DNA from: Alphaproteobacteria bacterium
GTDB taxonomy: Bacteria > Pseudomonadota > Alphaproteobacteria > Micropepsales > Micropepsaceae
Assembly: GCA_016792785.1 (NCBI GenBank)
Contig: JAEUML010000226.1
Location: 28,719 to 92,718, forward strand
Reading direction: 5' to 3'
Length of the DNA stretch: 64,000 bases
The first letter of the stretch is position 1, and the number at the start of each line of letters is the position of its first letter. The notes beneath the pieces were generated by a model. It was not told the origin of the DNA. It ran no database searches and saw nothing but the letters and a program-made list of their open reading frames with translations. The translations under genes were made by a program, and so were the position numbers. Shown here in pieces: positions 34,490 through 43,113 of the stretch.

Positions 34490-36625
34490 TCAGTCGAAGA
34501 GCAGCGCACGCGCCGGCACGCGAATACCGCGCTCGATGAACTTCGCACGGTCCCCGAGGGGTCGCCATGCGAGGGTTGCTTCCGTTGCAGCCGTGTCGAA
34601 GCGCGCGAGCATGCCGCGCGAACGCAAATCCCGCGCGCCGGGGAAGGGTACAGCCCGCCCGCCGGCACGCTTGACGAGCCATTTCGCGACTTCGATCGCT
34701 TGCATCCGCCAAACCGATCGGGGGTGAAAGACCAACGGCCGACCCAGGGCGTGTGCGAGCTCGCCGATATACTCGCGCGCCGTTAGGCGCACCGGCCCCA
34801 CGATGTTGTCTGCACGGCCGTGGATGGCGTCATCCGCTTTCAACGCGCACACGATCGCCGCTGCGCAATCTTCGACCAGCACGAACGCCAGCGGGTTTCG
34901 ACCGTCAGACCAACCCAGGCAATGCTGCTCGTTGTTGAAGAGGCCGAGACCGGAATGGAAGGGGCTGGCACCTTCGCCGACCACGACCCCCGGACGCTGA
35001 ATCGTGACGGGCAGTCCTTGCGCCCGGTGCATGGCGAGAAGAAGGCGCTCAGCCTCGGCTTTCGCAAAGGAGTAATCGCCGCGCTCGGCGCCACGATCAT
35101 CGGCGGGCGTCGAGGACGTGATCGTTTCGTTCGGGTCACCCAGATAGAGTGCGGCTATCGAGCTGACGTGAATCAAGCGCCCGACACCGGCGGCGAGGCA
35201 CGCATTTGCGACTGTCTCTGCCGATCCGACGATCGTCTTGACGATCGTTTCGCGAGACCCTGAAGCCCCGCCATGGGCAAGGTTTACGACCGCCTCGGCC
35301 GAACCAATCGCACGCGCAATGTCTTGGCTGTTCGTGACGTCGCCTTCCAGTAACGTCACTGCGGGGTTTTCAAACACGGCGGGAAGCCCGCGCATGCCGC
35401 GCGCCATAACACCGACTTTGTGGCCGGCCGCCACAAGCTGTTCGACCGTCGCCTTGCCGATGAATCCCGTGCCGCCGAGAACGGCCACATCGTATTCGGG
35501 AACCGGATTGCCGCGGGTCACGAGTGTTTTGGGCCGAGGCGCCGGCGCCGTCGAAACGCCGGCGAGACGCACGACGTCAGCGCAAAGATCGACGAGATGA
35601 GCGCCGGTCGAGCCGTCGACGGGGACAGGCGCCTGCTTGTCGACGGCGCCGTGAAACTCCTGAATGCTTGCGAGCATGCTGCGGAAGAATGCGTCACGGC
35701 GCTGAACGAGTTTCAGTTGCGCGCCGAGTTGACCGAGGAGGCCGCCGGCGGCTTGGCCGACCAGGCCGAGGCCCGCTGCCGCCGAAACGAGAGCGACATC
35801 GCCTTGCTCGAGGAAGCGGGTGCGTTTGTAGCGCAGGATTTGTCCACGGTCGAAGTCAAGGATCACCAACGCGTCGTCGCATAGGCATTGAAAGTGCCAC
35901 GCCGGAAAGTTCTCGGCGAACGCCATATGGAGTTGCGCCGTGCCATGCTCGGCGCGGAAGGAGACCTCGAAGCCATGATGGAAGGTTAGACCGGGCGCGA
36001 TCTCGACGGCGGGCTTCGTCGCGGCCGACGTGACAGTCAACCTGCCCAGCAACCGCACCAGCTGTGAAAGCGGATGCACCATCTGTTCGAGCACGATGTT
36101 CGACGGCCGCTCGAACATCCAGTGGCCGAACTGCTTGGCCGCGAGCTGTCTGAGCGGCACGGCACAGAGCGCACTCACATGCCGCAGGCGGCCGAACTTG
36201 CCGGCCGCCAACTCGCGGGCAAAACGCAAGAGCAGCGGATCGAACATGAAGTTCTGATTGACGCCGAGCGGCGTCCCGCAGGTTTGAGCAATGCGCACGA
36301 GGTCCGCGACTTCGGCCGACGTAACACCAAGTGGCTTCTCGACGAGGATCGGCAGTCCGGCGTCTAAGGCCTGAACCGTGAGGGATGCGTGAAGTTGGGG
36401 CGGCGCCAGGATATGCACGCGATCGACCGCGCGGGCCTCGATCGCTTCTGCGAGCGAGGCGAACGTCTTGGCTTGCGGCACGCTACCCGCCAACCGCGCG
36501 GCGGATGCGACATTGGGATCGATGACGGCGCCTATTTCGACGCCGGGAACGCGGCGAAGGGCCTCGATGTGTGCGGCCGCAATGAAGCCGGCGCCGACCA
36601 AACCAACGCGAGCCTGAGACATCAT
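34490..36625 (-). CDS. Gfo/Idh/MocA oxidoreductase fused to SDR-type NAD-dependent epimerase
   Basis: A 711-residue two-enzyme chain. Residues 1-about 375 are a Gfo/Idh/MocA dehydrogenase: VGLVGAGFIAAAHIEAL Rossmann start, then ILVEKPLGVTSAEV with the EKP catalytic lysine, and HGFEVSFRAEHGTA. After an Ala/Pro linker (STAPAPRPK) comes an extended SDR sugar epimerase: VAVLGGTGFIGKATV, HVSSIAALYLG, the YSFAKAEAE Tyr-x-x-x-Lys pair, and IQRPGVVVG. Oxidation/reduction and epimerisation of one nucleotide sugar by a single protein is the likely purpose. ATG 36625 and 36622 are adjacent starts. No frameshift is seen at the junction, so it is a true fusion. Confidence 0.87.
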   Translation of the reverse strand: MMSQARVGLVGAGFIAAAHIEALRRVPGVEIGAVIDPNVASAARLAGSVPQAKTFASLAEAIEARAVDRVHILAPPQLHASLTVQALDAGLPILVEKPLGVTSAEVADLVRIAQTCGTPLGVNQNFMFDPLLLRFARELAAGKFGRLRHVSALCAVPLRQLAAKQFGHWMFERPSNIVLEQMVHPLSQLVRLLGRLTVTSAATKPAVEIAPGLTFHHGFEVSFRAEHGTAQLHMAFAENFPAWHFQCLCDDALVILDFDRGQILRYKRTRFLEQGDVALVSAAAGLGLVGQAAGGLLGQLGAQLKLVQRRDAFFRSMLASIQEFHGAVDKQAPVPVDGSTGAHLVDLCADVVRLAGVSTAPAPRPKTLVTRGNPVPEYDVAVLGGTGFIGKATVEQLVAAGHKVGVMARGMRGLPAVFENPAVTLLEGDVTNSQDIARAIGSAEAVVNLAHGGASGSRETIVKTIVGSAETVANACLAAGVGRLIHVSSIAALYLGDPNETITSSTPADDRGAERGDYSFAKAEAERLLLAMHRAQGLPVTIQRPGVVVGEGASPFHSGLGLFNNEQHCLGWSDGRNPLAFVLVEDCAAAIVCALKADDAIHGRADNIVGPVRLTAREYIGELAHALGRPLVFHPRSVWRMQAIEVAKWLVKRAGGRAVPFPGARDLRSRGMLARFDTAATEATLAWRPLGDRAKFIERGIRVPARALLFD

Positions 36626-36823
36626 GCGGATCTTCAGCGATTTTTCTTGGCGCAGCCGCCTTTGCCCGGTCACCTAACACGATCCCACCGTGGCTGCACG
36701 CGGTTAAAGTCGATTGATGGTTAGCCCGCAGTCCCGCAAGCGTCAGGCGCGGGTTGCAAATCCGCCACAGGGGCGCTGCCCATCCCTATGGCCATAGAAG
36801 GGCTTTGGTAAATCTGGTAATCG

Positions 36824-38623
36824 GTGATCGTGATGGCGGCGGCAGGCGTTGGGGAACGCTTGCTTGGGGTTGGGGGACCTTCCGACGTGATCAGCTTCGT
36901 AAGCACCCAGTCGCGACTGGGGGACACTGCTGCCGTTGCGGATGAGGCGGGCTCGCCTGCTCCTCCACGGCTGAGAGCGGTTGACGTCGAAACCCAGCCG
37001 GATGAACCGCGGTTCCTCGGCGCGGGTCGCGGTGCTCAGGTGTTCGCACTCCGCGCCGCCAACGGCGCGACGATCGCCAAGAAGGTCTTCGTCGGATCGG
37101 GACTCGCGCGCTTCGTCCATCAGTTCATTTTCGGCGCCGACAATCCGTATGTCTGGGATCGCACCGCCATCGAGGAAGCGCGACAGCGCCGCCGGGTGCT
37201 CAGCCCGCTCGTACGTTGGTGGCTGAAGGGCAAGCTCCACATCACGGAAATCTACGACACGACCTGGAACGACACGCTCAAAGTCAACGAATGGACGATG
37301 GAGTACGTGGACGGCCGGTTCGCCCGTCTGCGCCAACCCTTCGCCAAAGAAGCCAATGACGAAATCGACGACCTCGTCAACGACGTCATGCGGCCACTTC
37401 AACGCCACCTCGTCGAGGCTGGATTCGACGGCGCCGCGTGGCAGGCCGGGCTTCACAACCCGGTCGCAACAAGCAATTTCTTGCGGCGGTTTCGACGGGA
37501 TGGCAGCGCCGAGTGGGTGTGGATCGACGTGGAATCCGGCGTGCCGGCGCTGTTCCCCGCGAATCCGATCGGTCTGTTCAGCTACTATATTCCGCGCGCC
37601 ATCAAGTTTGGACGCCCACTTTTCGACGATGTCGATTGCGTCAAGCTGCGTCAGTACCTCGCGCTTCACGAACCTGAAATGCGGCCGGAGATCGGCGACG
37701 ATGCTTGGCATGCCCTCATGTGCGACGTCGACGCACTGGAGGCAGCCTCCGCGCAAAGCGGCTGGAAGAAACTTGGGCGGACAAAGCGCGGCATCGGCGC
37801 GCGACTGACGCGTGGTGAAATCAACGCCGATCAGGCCGAGTTCTATAAGCGCTATCCGTTGCTTTGGATGATGCGTGAGTTTGGGGGCGCGGTCTCGACC
37901 GTGCTGCGCGCGCTCGCCGCTTTGCTTTCGGCGTGGTTCGATCCGAAGCTCTGGCTGCTGATCTGCCGTGAGACGATCAAGCTCTTGTGGTCCGATTCCT
38001 ATCGGACCGCCTTCGCCAAGCGCTACGTCACAAGCGGTATCGATCGCTGGCGGGACCGCAAGCAGCTGACTGCCGGCGAACGCGATTCCCTTGTTTCCGA
38101 CTTGGGCAATGAGGGCAGTGCCGCCTATCTGACCGACTTCGGCATGCATTTGGCGACAAAGCCGCTCGTCAAGCTCGTGACGTGGGGAGGCGTTCCCGTG
38201 CTCTACGCGTTTGGCCTGATGAGCGCCCTGACGCTTGCGATCCTGGTCATCGGCGGCGGCGCCATCGTCCGCACCGGTTACACGCTCATCCGCGTCGTGG
38301 ATGCGTATCGCAACGGATACCAACGGCCGTGGGTCGCGCTCTGGGTCGGCACCCTGCCCGTCATTGGCAATGTCGCCTTCCCGTTGCAGCTGTTGTTCGA
38401 CGGCGTGGGCAACGGACGGAACCTGTCACAGTTCATCGTCTACGACACAGCCACAAGGGTCGGACGTTCGCTTCCCATCTGGGGCGGCGCAGACACGCTG
38501 ACGGAGCATCGCGCAAACCGCGCCGCCGACTGGCTGTTCTCACTGTCCAAAAGGTTCAACCGCCGCGTCACTCAACGCCGAGAGAATCTCAGCTCGATCA
38601 CCACGCCGCGGCGCGCGAAGTAG
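36824..38623 (+). CDS. Kinase-fold protein with C-terminal membrane domain, atypical catalytic loop
   Basis: A protein of about 599 residues. The N-terminal ~50 residues are low complexity. Then comes a protein-kinase-like lobe: LGAGRGAQVFAL, TIAKKVF (candidate ATP lysine), MEYVDGRF as hinge, GLHNPVATSNF as catalytic loop and WVWIDVESG as metal site. The expected Asp after the loop His is Asn, so activity is doubtful. Two to three transmembrane helices follow near residues 440-540 (VPVLYAFGLMSALTLAILVI). GTG 36824, GTG 36830 or ATG 36833 could start it. Periodic sense-strand codon use supports the plus strand. Its stop overlaps paralog C by 52 bases. Confidence 0.7.
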   Translation: MIVMAAAGVGERLLGVGGPSDVISFVSTQSRLGDTAAVADEAGSPAPPRLRAVDVETQPDEPRFLGAGRGAQVFALRAANGATIAKKVFVGSGLARFVHQFIFGADNPYVWDRTAIEEARQRRRVLSPLVRWWLKGKLHITEIYDTTWNDTLKVNEWTMEYVDGRFARLRQPFAKEANDEIDDLVNDVMRPLQRHLVEAGFDGAAWQAGLHNPVATSNFLRRFRRDGSAEWVWIDVESGVPALFPANPIGLFSYYIPRAIKFGRPLFDDVDCVKLRQYLALHEPEMRPEIGDDAWHALMCDVDALEAASAQSGWKKLGRTKRGIGARLTRGEINADQAEFYKRYPLLWMMREFGGAVSTVLRALAALLSAWFDPKLWLLICRETIKLLWSDSYRTAFAKRYVTSGIDRWRDRKQLTAGERDSLVSDLGNEGSAAYLTDFGMHLATKPLVKLVTWGGVPVLYAFGLMSALTLAILVIGGGAIVRTGYTLIRVVDAYRNGYQRPWVALWVGTLPVIGNVAFPLQLLFDGVGNGRNLSQFIVYDTATRVGRSLPIWGGADTLTEHRANRAADWLFSLSKRFNRRVTQRRENLSSITTPRRAK

Positions 38624-39306
38624 TCGAACACGCCGTAGATGTAGAGAATCGAGCCGCACATCTCGAGCGATTCTTCCGCCGTGTGCTCGAGCACGTAGAA
38701 CCAGTTCCGCCTGATCTCGGCCCACTGCTCAGGTGACACTTGGGTGATCGGGACGCCCGCGATCGTCTCTACGATCTTCGTTCCCAAGCCCTCCAGCAGC
38801 ACGGCACCGCTGACGAACATCACGCCGGCAAGCACGAGAATGATTGCGGTAGGCCGCGGCACGCGCAGCAAAAGCGGAACAAGCCATAGGCCGAGCACGA
38901 CAGCCAGTGGAACATAAAGAACGGTCCAACCGCCAAGACGCGTCAGTCCTTGACCAGAGCCGAGAAACGACAGTCGCTCGTGAAGCGCAGCAACCTCATC
39001 GAACGATAGAAACGCAAAGGCCAGACCGATCACGATCAGACGAGCGGTCAGAGGGCGATCCGCGCTCGCTGCGTAGCGTGCCCATAGGAACGTGACCGCG
39101 GAGGCAACCGCCAGCAGCAGACCGTTGAACCAAGCCGGGACCGTTCCCTCATGGTCGAAGTCGAGGCGAGGAGCGATGCCAAGCAGGTAATCGCGGTCCA
39201 ACTCAAGCCGGAGGACCATGACAACCAAATGCGTGGCGAGCAACACGGTAAACACCGCGAGCAGCCCCAGACCAATTCGTCCCGGAGATATTCGCCGAAC
39301 CAGCAT
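38572..39306 (-). CDS. Polytopic membrane protein, paralog C of the D-E/H-E family
   Basis: A 244-residue, about six-helix protein, exactly the length of paralog B and similar along its whole length. Motifs are RLDFDHEG at 47-54, PAWFNGLLL, FAFLSFDEVAALHE (D103-E104, H109-E110), PLLLRVPRPTA, SPEQWAEI near 191-198, and AEESLEMCGSILYIY (E211-E212, E215, C217). All key residues are present. ATG 39306 gives the family-like start; upstream in-frame sequence is antisense to paralog D's leader. It is convergent with the kinase-fold gene and divergent from paralog D. The function is unknown. Confidence 0.77.
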   Translation of the reverse strand: MLVRRISPGRIGLGLLAVFTVLLATHLVVMVLRLELDRDYLLGIAPRLDFDHEGTVPAWFNGLLLAVASAVTFLWARYAASADRPLTARLIVIGLAFAFLSFDEVAALHERLSFLGSGQGLTRLGGWTVLYVPLAVVLGLWLVPLLLRVPRPTAIILVLAGVMFVSGAVLLEGLGTKIVETIAGVPITQVSPEQWAEIRRNWFYVLEHTAEESLEMCGSILYIYGVFDYFARRGVVIELRFSRR

Positions 39307-39448
39307 TTGTACCCCAAACCCCGTCGCGAAACTTAACTTGGTGGAGTTTGCAAGTCCACACTGCGTCGACGCTCGTCGCCTCGAATGCTGGACCTTGGCA
39401 CCACACGGGAATAGCTTGCCGAGGATTGTCCCATCGTCGGCTCGCAGA

Positions 39449-40192
39449 ATGAACTTGAAGATCGTCCCGTGGCGCGTTGCACTGGTCCTGTTGCTTGGAT
39501 CGGCCACGCTGTTCGCCGTCTACGCGGCCGTCACTTGGCTGCGGATGCGCTATGGCTACGACTACGCGCTGGGCGTTGCGCCACTATTCGACGTCGATCG
39601 GTCACCGAACATCACTGCGTGGTACAACGCTCTCTTGTTTGCGGCGGCCGCCGGGTGCATGGCGCTCGCGGGCACGGGTGTTGCACCCCGAGAGCGCCTC
39701 TCCTGGTGGGGTGCGACGGCCGTGCTGACGGCGCTATCCATCAGCGAGATTGCCGAGTTGGGGTCCACCTTGACCAAGGCCATCACGGGTATCTTCGACA
39801 TCGAGCGGTCGACGCTCATCGCGACCTTTGGCGCGGCGGGGATGTTGCTTGCCATCGCGTTTCTGCCGATGCTGAGTCGTCTGCCACGCGGTACGTCGGC
39901 CCTGCTGGTTCTGGCCGCGGGCGCGTACGTCGCCGCGGTCAGTTTGGGATACGTGCGCACGCAGACGGCGGAGGCCATCACGCAGACCGCGCTTGGAGAA
40001 CTTACCGAAGTGCAATGGGCCAAGGTCAGGCAGGATTGGGCCTACGTCTTTCAAGCCGTGAGCGAACGCGGTTTTCGCATGGCTGCGCCGATCCTTTGCG
40101 TCTATGCCGTGCTGAGCTGTTTGTCCGGCAATGGCGCGAGCCTCAACCTCCACATAGCGCCGAAGACTTCGCCTTCAGGCGCGTCAGAATGA
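39449..40192 (+). CDS. Polytopic membrane protein, paralog D (degenerate copy of the D-E/H-E family)
   Basis: A 247-residue membrane protein sharing topology and several blocks with paralogs A-C: PLFDVDR near 46-51, TAWYNALLF, LSRLPRGTSA, TEVQWAKV, and ILCVYAVLSCLS near the end. The signature residues are mostly gone: the FDE pair reads ISE, the H-E pair reads G-S, and the EESxExC block reads SERGFRMAA. The frame is intact, so it is a diverged and perhaps non-catalytic partner, not a pseudogene. It is divergent from paralog C and followed by the second GNAT gene on the same strand, 40 bases on. Confidence 0.73.
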   Translation: MNLKIVPWRVALVLLLGSATLFAVYAAVTWLRMRYGYDYALGVAPLFDVDRSPNITAWYNALLFAAAAGCMALAGTGVAPRERLSWWGATAVLTALSISEIAELGSTLTKAITGIFDIERSTLIATFGAAGMLLAIAFLPMLSRLPRGTSALLVLAAGAYVAAVSLGYVRTQTAEAITQTALGELTEVQWAKVRQDWAYVFQAVSERGFRMAAPILCVYAVLSCLSGNGASLNLHIAPKTSPSGASE

Positions 40193-40232
40193 CAGACGAT
40201 CTTTTGCCTATCGGCGGTTCGCGAGCCGACCT

Positions 40233-41180
40233 GTGACGCGTGGTGACGACCTGCATGCCGACATCCAAGACGACGCCGGCCTGAGGTGGCGTGACGACCG
40301 CGTTCCTCTGGAATTCCGGATCGGGCCGCTCGACCTTGGCCGATCGGCGTTGCAAGCCTTTCGTCTTGTAACACCGTGTCTGAAGCTCTCGACGGCGAGC
40401 GCACCGGTGAATGGTTCTCTACCGACGGGCTGCAATGCTGCCTATTGTCCGGCGTTGCCGGTCGAAACCGAACTTCCGATCTTCGCTATGTCCGGCGGCG
40501 CGATCCGGTATGTCCTTCGCCAAGAGCAACGCTACTTCGTCGTTGTGGAAGGCTCTCATGAGGCCTATCTCGCGAAATTCTCGGGCAAGACCCGCAACAC
40601 GTTCCGCCGACATCTGAAGCGCTTCACGGAGAGCAGCGGCGGCTCTCTACACTGGCGAACATATCGAACGCCCGATGAGGTCAGGGAGTTCCACGCCAGC
40701 GCGATCTCGCTGTCGCGCGCGAGCTATCAGCACAGCATCGGATATGGATTGCCCGATACGCCTTCGTTCGTGGACGAGCTAGCGGACGACGCCGGACGGG
40801 GGCGCGTCCGCGGTTACCTCCTGTTCCACGATGGTGTGCCCGCGGCCTACGCGCTGTGTCCGATTGTGGAGGACGTGATGGAGTACGCGCGGCTCGGCTA
40901 TTCTCCGGCATTCGAAAACCTTTCGCCTGGACGGGTTCTGCTTCTCCTCATTCTGGAGCAGTTGTTCGAGGAAAAATCCGTCCGGTATCTCGATTTCGGA
41001 GCGCAGGAATTCTCCTACAAATCACAGTTCGCGACGGACCAAATGCGCACCGCCCGCGTGCTCTACGTCCGACCGACGGTGGCAAATGTTTCTCTCCTGG
41101 CCGCCCACGCCACGGTCAGAGGCGTGTGGAACGGGCTCTCGCTGGTGCGATCCCTCATTCGCGGTCCCGCGCGAGCTTGA
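40233..41180 (+). CDS. GNAT/FemAB-fold acyltransferase, copy 2
   Basis: A 315-residue protein, a paralog of the gene at 25547-26524. Shared parts are YLAKFSGKTRNTFRRHLKRF, YRTPDEVRE, LSRASYQ, RGYLLFHDGVPAAYALC, LSPGRVLLLLILEQLF and YLDFGAQEFSYKSQFATD. It probably acylates a glycan intermediate. The start GTG at 40233 follows the divergent-pair gene closely; no ATG precedes the conserved region in frame. It ends 37 bases before the PAP2 phosphatase gene. Presence of a copy in each membrane-protein block is the strongest sign of a duplicated module. Confidence 0.77.
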   Translation: MTRGDDLHADIQDDAGLRWRDDRVPLEFRIGPLDLGRSALQAFRLVTPCLKLSTASAPVNGSLPTGCNAAYCPALPVETELPIFAMSGGAIRYVLRQEQRYFVVVEGSHEAYLAKFSGKTRNTFRRHLKRFTESSGGSLHWRTYRTPDEVREFHASAISLSRASYQHSIGYGLPDTPSFVDELADDAGRGRVRGYLLFHDGVPAAYALCPIVEDVMEYARLGYSPAFENLSPGRVLLLLILEQLFEEKSVRYLDFGAQEFSYKSQFATDQMRTARVLYVRPTVANVSLLAAHATVRGVWNGLSLVRSLIRGPARA

Positions 41181-41217
41181 ACGACATGCGTCTCGTCTGA
41201 ACGGGAGAAGAAGCAAG

Positions 41218-41988
41218 ATGCGCCGCCGCGTTACCTTGGGATCGATCGTCGTTGTGTCGGTCTGGGCGTTGTTGTTTGCGTCGACTGCCTTTGCCAAGAC
41301 GGACAACAGCGCAAAGCCCTATCTCAATGTCAGCGCGCGCGAGTTCCTGCCGTTGCTTCCTCCACCGCCCAAACTCGGTTCGGCGCAGGACAAGATGGAG
41401 CTTGAATCGGTCGTGCGCGCGGCCGCAACGGCGGACGCCGCGCGCTGGAAAGCCGCAGAGGCCGACGATGCGGCGTTGTACGAGCGTTTCGAGAGCGCGT
41501 TTGGAAACCTCGAGCGTTCCAGCGTTCCGCACCTTCGCGCTCTGCTGGACCGGGTACGGGAAGACCTATCCGGACCGATCTCGGCCGCCAAAGCGCACTT
41601 CGGCAGACCACGGCCGTTCCAACGGTATCAGTTCGCGCGCGCCTGCGGCGAAGACCAGCCCAGAGTGCCGGAAAAAAATCCGACGAAGGGTTCGTCGTAT
41701 CCTTCAAGCCATGCGGCGCAGGGTTGGGCTGTCGCGTTGATCCTGGCCAGTGTGTTCCCGCAACGATCCGACGCCGTGTTTGCGCGGGCGCACGCCTATG
41801 GGGAGAGCCGGATCATTTGCGGCTATCACTACCCAAGCGACATCGATGCTGCCCGCCTGCTCGCCACGGCCGTCGTGTCCAGGCTCCATGCCGTGCCCGA
41901 TTTTCGCCGCGACTTGGCTTGCGCCCAGGCTGAGCACCGCGCCGTTCGAGGTGAACGAGGGCTCCCCGAAAGAATCTGCCTGCCTTGA
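41218..41988 (+). CDS. Periplasmic class A acid phosphatase (PAP2 superfamily)
   Basis: A 256-residue exported protein. The signal peptide is hydrophobic (LGSIVVVSVWALLFASTAFA) with cleavage after AFA. The PAP2 triad is complete: KAHFGRPRPF, GSSYPSSHAAQGW, and GESRIICGYHYPSDIDAAR with nucleophilic histidine. These motifs match non-specific class A acid phosphatases (PhoN type). Near the EPS locus it may hydrolyse undecaprenyl pyrophosphate or sugar phosphates in the periplasm, but a general phosphatase role is equally possible. GGGAGAAG before ATG 41218 supports that start over an upstream in-frame ATG. Confidence 0.9.
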   Translation: MRRRVTLGSIVVVSVWALLFASTAFAKTDNSAKPYLNVSAREFLPLLPPPPKLGSAQDKMELESVVRAAATADAARWKAAEADDAALYERFESAFGNLERSSVPHLRALLDRVREDLSGPISAAKAHFGRPRPFQRYQFARACGEDQPRVPEKNPTKGSSYPSSHAAQGWAVALILASVFPQRSDAVFARAHAYGESRIICGYHYPSDIDAARLLATAVVSRLHAVPDFRRDLACAQAEHRAVRGERGLPERICLP

Positions 41989-41999
41989 TGGGTGGGGAG

Positions 42000-42087
42000 T
42001 GGCGGATGGGGTGAGATTCGAACTCACGGTACGTTGCCGTACTCCGCATTTCGAGTGCGGTGCGATAGACCACTCTGCCACCCATCC
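42000..42087 (-). tRNA. tRNA-Ser (anticodon CGA)
   Basis: The minus strand folds as a class II tRNA. The acceptor GGATGGG (42087-42081) pairs with CCCATCC (42010-42004), discriminator G, and CCA is encoded at 42002-42000. The anticodon stem CCGCA/TGCGG encloses loop CTCGAAA, anticodon CGA, read as serine (UCG). A long variable arm (AGTACGGCAACGTACC region) is the serine type. The T arm is GTGAG-TTCGAAT-CTCAC. It lies just after the EPS locus, a common boundary position. Confidence 0.95.
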
Positions 42088-42158
42088 GTTTCTGAGGGCG
42101 TGGCCGTTAGAGGGCGGGATGAATAGCGGAGGGGGCGCGCGCGTGCAAGGAAGGGACT

Positions 42159-42983
42159 TCAAGAACGCGTCAACTGTTCGATCGCGGCTTTGGCGTTCGG
42201 ACCCTGCGCCAGCACGGACGCCAGCCATGCCAACAGCTCGCTCCATTCCGCGGCCAGGGTGAACGGCGCATTGCAGAGAACGAGGCCGGTCGCGCCGAGC
42301 CCTTCGGTCCGATCGACGTCCAAGGCCATGCGCGTGAGCTTTGGTATCGCGGCGCTCGCGAGTTCGGCGGCGAAGCGGTCGGCGGCGGGGCGGTCCTTGA
42401 TCGGGAACCAGAGCACGAAGACGCCGGTCGGCCATTTTCGGTGCGCGGCGATGAAGCTCCGGGCGAGATGCTCGAATTCGTCAGGCGCTTCAAAAGGCGG
42501 GTCGATAAGGACGACACCGCGTTTTTCCGGCGGCGGGATCAGGCTTGGCAGCGTGCGGTAGCCATCGCCCAGGACCACGCGGACATTGCCTGCCGCGCTT
42601 GCGCGTAAGGCCTCGCCGTCCTCGGGGTGGAGTTCGCAGGCGACGACGCGATCTATGGGTCGCGCCATGCGGGCGAACAGCGCCGGGGAGCCGGGATAGC
42701 GGCGGAGGGGGCCTTCGCCGTTCAGGGCGCGGACCGTTTCGAGATAGGGCGCGAGTGCGGCCGGCGCATCGGTTCGCGCCGCCAAACGCATGATGCCGTC
42801 CTTTGCCTCCGCGGTCTTTTGGGCTTCGAGACCCTCTAGGTCGTAGAAGCCGGGACCGGCGTGCGTGTCGATCAGCGCCAGTGGTGCTTCCTTTTGCTGC
42901 AGGTAGCGCACCACCCAGCACAGGACGGCGTGCTTCAGCACATCGGCGAAGTTTCCGGCGTGATAGGCGTGGCGGTAATTCAT
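42159..42983 (-). CDS. rlmJ: 23S rRNA (adenine2030-N6)-methyltransferase
   Basis: A 274-residue SAM-dependent methyltransferase. The N-terminus MNYRHAYHAGNFADVLKHAV is diagnostic for RlmJ. The SAM site lies around LIDTHAGPGFYDL, and the catalytic N6-adenine motif is DPPFE in VVLIDPPFEAPDEF. It modifies A2030 of 23S rRNA. ATG 42983 gives the family start; the ATG four codons upstream is possible but adds MAAF only. It is divergent from rplU with a 130-base spacer holding the rplU promoter. Confidence 0.94.
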   Translation of the reverse strand: MNYRHAYHAGNFADVLKHAVLCWVVRYLQQKEAPLALIDTHAGPGFYDLEGLEAQKTAEAKDGIMRLAARTDAPAALAPYLETVRALNGEGPLRRYPGSPALFARMARPIDRVVACELHPEDGEALRASAAGNVRVVLGDGYRTLPSLIPPPEKRGVVLIDPPFEAPDEFEHLARSFIAAHRKWPTGVFVLWFPIKDRPAADRFAAELASAAIPKLTRMALDVDRTEGLGATGLVLCNAPFTLAAEWSELLAWLASVLAQGPNAKAAIEQLTRS

Positions 42984-43013
42984 AAAAGCGGCCAAATTCC
43001 GCGGCTAATCGGC

Positions 43014-43041
43014 TTGACAGGCGCGAGCCGCCCCCTCATAA
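43014..43041 (+). promoter_or_regulatory. Sigma-70-type promoter of rplU-rpmA
   Basis: TTGACA at 43014-43019 is followed by a 16-base spacer and TCATAA at 43036-43041. It is the best -35/-10 match seen in the window, about 72 bases ahead of the rplU ATG, in the spacer between rlmJ and the ribosomal protein genes. A strong vegetative promoter is expected there. Confidence 0.65.
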
Positions 43042-43113
43042 GTGCGCCCCTTCGGGCGGCGCCGGTTTTCAGACCTGCGGCCGCCCTGATCAATTGCACG
43101 AGAAGAAACTAAC

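Noticed and set aside
36743..38323. A 526-codon minus-strand open frame opposite the kinase-fold gene
   Set aside because: Its translation is rich in Arg, Asp and His without hydrophobic pattern or motifs, while the plus strand shows kinase-like and membrane segments; it is an antisense shadow.
41704..42435. A 243-codon minus-strand open frame
   Set aside because: It crosses tRNA-Ser and is antisense to the PAP2 gene while overlapping rlmJ in another frame; no protein features.
42984..43113. Riboswitch or ribosomal-protein leader ahead of rplU
   Set aside because: Only a promoter and a short leader are visible; I could not find a stem conserved with known L21 leaders by eye.
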